In this document: positions 60,631 through 64,000 of the stretch, in pieces
How positions within the stretch are numbered: position 1 is the first letter of the stretch
Layout: every line of letters begins with the position of its first letter
Assembly: GCA_018673255.1 (NCBI GenBank)
Contig: JABHDC010000249.1
Location: forward strand, 29,147 to 93,146
DNA: 64,000 nucleotides
Direction: 5' to 3'
DNA from: Gemmatimonadota bacterium
GTDB lineage: Bacteria; Latescibacterota; UBA2968; UBA8231
Position numbers and translations under genes: made by a program
Notes under the pieces: generated by a model
Told to the model about the DNA's origin: nothing
Database searches by the model: none
What the model saw: only the letters and a program-made list of their open reading frames with translations

Positions 60631-61665
60631 TCATCTCTCGATTTCAGTTTGGATCACCTTCAGTAGATTGTCGTCGCCCGGCGCATCCTGCGACATCTCC
60701 CAGATCATCACGCCGGATCCTTTCTCCAGGGCCAGGCGTGTCTTGCGCCGGATCGTGGCGACGCCGTTGTAGGTGACATAGCTGCACCCGTCACAGGCTT
60801 CGCCGATCAGATCCTGCCCGGCCGCATCCGATCCAAAGGTCTTGAGGATGTCACCGAAGGTGTAGGACGATTCATAGCCCTCTCCGAATCCATAGCCGTA
60901 GAATGGCACACCCAGAACCATCTTGTCCGGTGGCAGACCCCGTTGCTGCCAGATCTCGACGTGTCGTTGTGACATCTCGTATGTCGAATGCTCGGTGCCG
61001 GCTTGCCCCCAACTCGGCCCGATCGCGTCGTAGGACATGATGTTGACGAAGTCGAAGAATGGGATCGACTCCACAGGGATCATGCCGCCTGTATAGGAGG
61101 CCGTCGCACAGGTGACCAGCTTGCCCGAGGGCTGCAGGGCAGCAGAAAGTTGCTCGACAAATGGTGTGTAGTTGCCAGCCTCGTCGATGGCAGTGAGCAA
61201 TCGACCCTCGAGGTCGACGTCGATCCCATCCAGCTCGAAAGTCTCGGCGAAGTGAACCAATGCCTCCACCATCTCTGATCGCCGTTCAGGAACAAGCAGC
61301 GCCTCCCAGTCTCCCGAACACTCGGGTATGAGACCACCGCCCAGGGAGACGAGGACGCGAACGTCAGCCGCGTGTGCACGCTCAACGAGATGATCGAGCT
61401 CCTGTGCCGTGGCACCCCTCATGCAGAGAGGTTCGCGACCCTCGACGAAGGCACCGGATGTATCCGGATTCAGGAAGGCGATGTTGATGTGGGTCAGCGG
61501 CTCCAGATCGGTGTTCTCCACCGTCTGCCGCAGTCCCTTCCAGGCCGGCATGTAGCCGACCACTCTGGTCCCGGGCATGGATGCACAGCCGCAGGTCAGA
61601 GCCATCAGAAGGCAGCCCAGACGCAATGCGCTGACTGGCACAAGCCAGAGACGATGGGATCGCAT
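60631..61665 (-). CDS. Glycoside hydrolase family 18 lipoprotein (chitinase-like)
   Basis: 344 residues. Lipoprotein-type signal peptide ending near LTCGCAS (Cys25 or Cys27). GH18 barrel: RVVGYMPAWKG, THINIAFLNPD, RVLVSLGGGL, and the DxxDxDxE motif in ELDGIDVDLEG, with catalytic Glu153. Later SYDAIGPSWGQ and VLGVPFYGYGFGEGYE match the family, including the Tyr that helps the reaction. It hydrolyses chitin or peptidoglycan-like amino-sugar polymers at the cell surface or in the periplasm. It is first of a unit with a propeller regulator and TonB receptor. Confidence 0.9.
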   Translation of the reverse strand: MRSHRLWLVPVSALRLGCLLMALTCGCASMPGTRVVGYMPAWKGLRQTVENTDLEPLTHINIAFLNPDTSGAFVEGREPLCMRGATAQELDHLVERAHAADVRVLVSLGGGLIPECSGDWEALLVPERRSEMVEALVHFAETFELDGIDVDLEGRLLTAIDEAGNYTPFVEQLSAALQPSGKLVTCATASYTGGMIPVESIPFFDFVNIMSYDAIGPSWGQAGTEHSTYEMSQRHVEIWQQRGLPPDKMVLGVPFYGYGFGEGYESSYTFGDILKTFGSDAAGQDLIGEACDGCSYVTYNGVATIRRKTRLALEKGSGVMIWEMSQDAPGDDNLLKVIQTEIER

Positions 61666-61706
61666 GGGTTCATCATCCTCTTCCGGGAAATCGGTCGGGT
61701 GCCAAG

Positions 61707-62045
61707 CTACTTCAGGTAGGTGTCCTTCACCAGAATTCTGCCATCACGGAAGGTGAAGATGTCGCAGCCTCGTTCCTCCACGAGGGTGCCGTCATCCGCA
61801 TCGGTGCCACGGAAGACCCACTCCGACACGCCCCGGTCGCCGCTGACGAAGTGGATGTCTTCCAGCCACTGCGCATCAGGGAAGGCTTCGAAGACACCCA
61901 GGAAGGCTTCCCTTACGGCGGCTTTGCCCTCGGCACGTGTGCCACTGGATGAGATGAACACACCATCATCGGCCATGTGCTGCATCAACCCGTCGATGTC
62001 GTGGGCATTCCAGGCACCAGCAAAGTCCTTCAGTCGCTCTTCCAT
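61707..62045 (-). CDS. NTF2/SnoaL-like domain protein
   Basis: 112 residues from ATG 62045 with GAGGAAGA just upstream. SnoaL-like cone fold: FAGAWNAHDIDGLMQHMADDGVF, GTRAEGKAAVREAFLGVFEAFPD, EWVFRGTDADDG, FTFRDGRILVKDTYLK. Family members are steroid-isomerase- or polyketide-cyclase-like, or just ligand-binding. It follows the DegT gene by seven bases, so it may be part of the same unit. Confidence 0.8.
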   Translation of the reverse strand: MEERLKDFAGAWNAHDIDGLMQHMADDGVFISSSGTRAEGKAAVREAFLGVFEAFPDAQWLEDIHFVSGDRGVSEWVFRGTDADDGTLVEERGCDIFTFRDGRILVKDTYLK

Positions 62046-62052
62046 TCTTCCT

Positions 62053-63267
62053 CTATCCTGGTGGGGGTGGGTTGCCGGTACCGGCGATCTCAATCAATCG
62101 ATCCCAATGCCGTCTCGACAATGGTTGCTGGTTGGGAATGAAGACGGCCTGCTGTAGAATACGGCGCGCCACGGGCAGGGCCGCAGGGATCGAGGGCGAC
62201 ATCTCGTCCTGTAGGTGTCCTGGTATACTCAGGTGATCGGCCCCCTGCGTCACATCGAGCCCCGAGTGTCTTGCCCGATCGATGAAGGCCTGCGGAGTCT
62301 CAACGCAGATGGGGCAGACCCAATAGGAATGAGCATCCAGTCCATGTCCGGGCGACTGATCCGGTCCCAGAGCTGAGGCCAGATCTTCTCCCTGCCGTCT
62401 CCGCAGCACCAGTGACCCTGGTCGGAAGGCAGTGATCCTGGCCGCCAGCAGGGCCACCATCGCCAGCGGCGGTCGCCACCTGATCTCTTCGACCCACTGG
62501 CCGGGGGTGAAATTGCGCGCCAAGCCATTCAAATACCGGTCAGTTTCTTCGCAGAAGAATCCCAGCAGGCGCAGGAATGTTCCGTAGAGGAGACGGGATG
62601 ACAGCAGGCGGATCGAGGCATACTTGAGCAATCGACGGGCAAACCAGGCCCGTGATCGACGCGGGTAGCGGGCGAGAATGGTCTCAATACGCTCGCGCCT
62701 TGCGTCATTCCGGCACAACATGAGACCGCCCCCGAGTGCTGAGCAGGTCTTGATGGGGCCGAAACTGAAGAGAACCACGTCACTGTCCGGGTGACCGAGA
62801 TAGCCGCTGGTACCGGCGAATGACTGCGCACAATCTTCGATGACCAGCAGGCCGTGACGATGTGCGACCTCGATGAGTTCATGCATCGGGGTGATCCCAC
62901 CAAACAGGTGAGCCACCAGAAGCACCCGGCTCCGGGTGGTGATCGCCGCCTCGAGCTGGGCGGCATCAGGTGCGAGTGTCACGAAGTCCAGATCGATGGG
63001 GACGCACCGCAGGCCATGATGATCGGCGATCTGGAACATGGCCGGCACATTGATGGCCGACACGAGCACCTCACTGCCCGATGGCAGTTGCAGGGCCTGC
63101 AGCAAAGTATCGAGACCGCTGCGTACCGACAGCATCGGCGTGACGAGATCGGCGCCGAAGGTGGCACCGAGGCGGTCGGCAATTCCCGGGCGGGGCGGCC
63201 ACAGGCAATACCACATCCCGCGTAACAGGTCTGCCATCGACAGATCGATGATCTTGCGCGCCAGCAC
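62053..63267 (-). CDS. DegT/DnrJ/EryC1-like PLP aminotransferase
   Basis: 404 residues from a GTG that overlaps the histidine kinase stop (TAGTG); ATG 63237 is an alternative. LSVRSGLDTLLQAL, LVAHLFGGITPM, VIEDCAQSFAG and the PLP Lys in FGPIKTCSALGGG place it in the DegT family. The C-terminal third is poorer in canonical motifs and Arg/Leu-rich (RRSRAWFARRLLKYASIRLL). It is a second, diverged member in the window. Coupling to a sensor kinase gene is unusual. Confidence 0.8.
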   Translation of the reverse strand: MLARKIIDLSMADLLRGMWYCLWPPRPGIADRLGATFGADLVTPMLSVRSGLDTLLQALQLPSGSEVLVSAINVPAMFQIADHHGLRCVPIDLDFVTLAPDAAQLEAAITTRSRVLLVAHLFGGITPMHELIEVAHRHGLLVIEDCAQSFAGTSGYLGHPDSDVVLFSFGPIKTCSALGGGLMLCRNDARRERIETILARYPRRSRAWFARRLLKYASIRLLSSRLLYGTFLRLLGFFCEETDRYLNGLARNFTPGQWVEEIRWRPPLAMVALLAARITAFRPGSLVLRRRQGEDLASALGPDQSPGHGLDAHSYWVCPICVETPQAFIDRARHSGLDVTQGADHLSIPGHLQDEMSPSIPAALPVARRILQQAVFIPNQQPLSRRHWDRLIEIAGTGNPPPPG

Positions 63268-64000
63268 TAGTGGGCAGTGGATTCCAGGGGGAAACGCAGC
63301 TCGACGGTCACGCCACTCTCATTGTGCCACGCGATCTCGCCCCTCATCTGCTGGCTCAGCGCCTTGACGAGCTGCACGCCCAGACCTGTCGACGTGGCCG
63401 GGTCAAAGCCTTCGGCGAGGCCGACACCGTCATCTGCCACGCGTAGCACCACGTGCTCACCGCACCGGGCCAGATGGAGCTGGAGGGTGCCACCGCGCGC
63501 CTGCGTGAATCCGTGTTTGAGGCTGTTGGACAGCAACTCGTTGACGATGAGCCCGCAGGGCATGGCCGTGTCCACGTGGACGTGGAGTGTTTCCAGATCT
63601 CGTTTCAGTTCGATGGGCGCAGTCGATGCAGTGGAGGCGACGACGAGATTGCTGGCAAGCTGGCCGAGATAGTTGGCCAGATCGACACGGGCCAGATCGT
63701 GTGATTCGTACAGTTGTTCATGGAGCAGGGCCATCGACTGGATTCGTGCGCTGCACTCAGTGAATCCCGCAATCGCCGCCGCATCCTCCATGTTGTTCGA
63801 TTGCAGGTTCAACAGGCTCGACACGATCTGCAGATTGTTCTTCACGCGATGGTGGATCTCCTTCAGGAGAATCACCTTCTCGTGCACGGAGGCATTCAGT
63901 TTACCTGCCGTCACCCGGTGTTCCTCCACCTCGCGTTCGAGTGCGCTGTTGCGCTCCTCGAGGGCTTCCAGGTCATCGGTGCGACGGAATCCCTCCGACA
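63267..64000 (-). CDS. HisKA_2-type sensor histidine kinase, C-terminal part
   Basis: The frame is open to the window edge; about 244 codons are present. It starts with a coiled-coil linker (EALEERNSALEREVEEHRV) that usually follows a PAS or GAF domain. The phosphoacceptor box LKEIHHRVKNNLQIV is of the HisKA_2 type, and the HATPase has NELLSNSLKHGF and DDGVGLAEGF, STGLGVQLV. Such kinases often feed stand-alone receivers in general stress or light responses. The N-terminal sensor is off the window. The stop TAG overlaps the next gene's GTG. Confidence 0.85.
   Translation of the reverse strand, partial: SEGFRRTDDLEALEERNSALEREVEEHRVTAGKLNASVHEKVILLKEIHHRVKNNLQIVSSLLNLQSNNMEDAAAIAGFTECSARIQSMALLHEQLYESHDLARVDLANYLGQLASNLVVASTASTAPIELKRDLETLHVHVDTAMPCGLIVNELLSNSLKHGFTQARGGTLQLHLARCGEHVVLRVADDGVGLAEGFDPATSTGLGVQLVKALSQQMRGEIAWHNESGVTVELRFPLESTAH

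Overview
The window is about 64 kb of GC-rich bacterial DNA (roughly 60% G+C by eye) with about 49 protein genes, mostly on the minus strand and in short operons with overlapping starts and stops. I recognise no rRNA, tRNA, CRISPR array or intact transposase. The gene content is typical of uncultured, sponge-, sediment- or water-associated degraders such as Latescibacterota or Poribacteria: Gfo/Idh/MocA dehydrogenases, sugar-phosphate isomerases, ThuA, a sulfatase, a phytanoyl-CoA dioxygenase, TonB receptors and propeller sensors. That placement is inference from gene content; there is no marker gene to prove it. TonB receptors and lipoproteins imply an outer membrane.

Layout. 1-3.9 kb (+): end of a Gfo/Idh/MocA gene, sugar isomerase, aldo/keto reductase, EVE protein, enolase-superfamily enzyme. 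3.9-4.1 kb: first copy of a hairpin element with terminal inverted repeats. 4.2-9.5 kb: small outer-membrane-like protein, then a sugar ABC transporter in which the binding protein is fused to one permease and the other permease carries a very large insertion. 9.6-15.4 kb: RtcB ligase, small XRE regulator, retropepsin-like RimK-associated protein, a double alpha/beta hydrolase, PhyH dioxygenase and amidohydrolase. 15.4-27.5 kb (-): five-gene sensory operon (WD40 protein, two binding lipoproteins, TonB receptor, 1853-residue hybrid histidine kinase). 27.7-30.9 kb: sugar isomerase, ThuA and an alpha/alpha-toroid-like protein. 30.9-32.9 kb: second hairpin element abutting a CDGSH fragment and a truncated globin, then a lipoprotein and a MOSC protein. 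32.9-41.2 kb (-): third binding lipoprotein, a MaoC / CitE / CaiB cluster resembling itaconate or mesaconate catabolism, RmlD-like reductase, polysaccharide deacetylase, DegT aminotransferase and Gfo/Idh. 41.4-52.2 kb: glycan enzymes (sialidase-like, beta-helix, EHGDYP-family, LamG-propeller, aldo/keto reductase, GH36-like) and a fourth binding lipoprotein. 52.5-55.0 kb: frameshifted MDR reductase and sulfatase. 55.0-61.7 kb (-): GH18 lipoprotein, propeller/AAA+ regulator and second TonB receptor. 61.7-64.0 kb (-): NTF2-like protein, DegT aminotransferase and the end of a HisKA_2 histidine kinase.

The themes fit together as glycan or organic-acid sensing (two propeller regulators, each beside a TonB receptor, plus four related binding lipoproteins without their usual permeases), uptake (the fused ABC transporter) and breakdown inside the cell (several glycan enzymes have no signal peptide). 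The observations most worth a second look are the CDGSH fragment beside a MITE-like element, the repeated hairpin element that supplies stop codons, the AAA+ regulator with an altered GAFTGA loop, the five-gene sensory operon, and the fused transporter.
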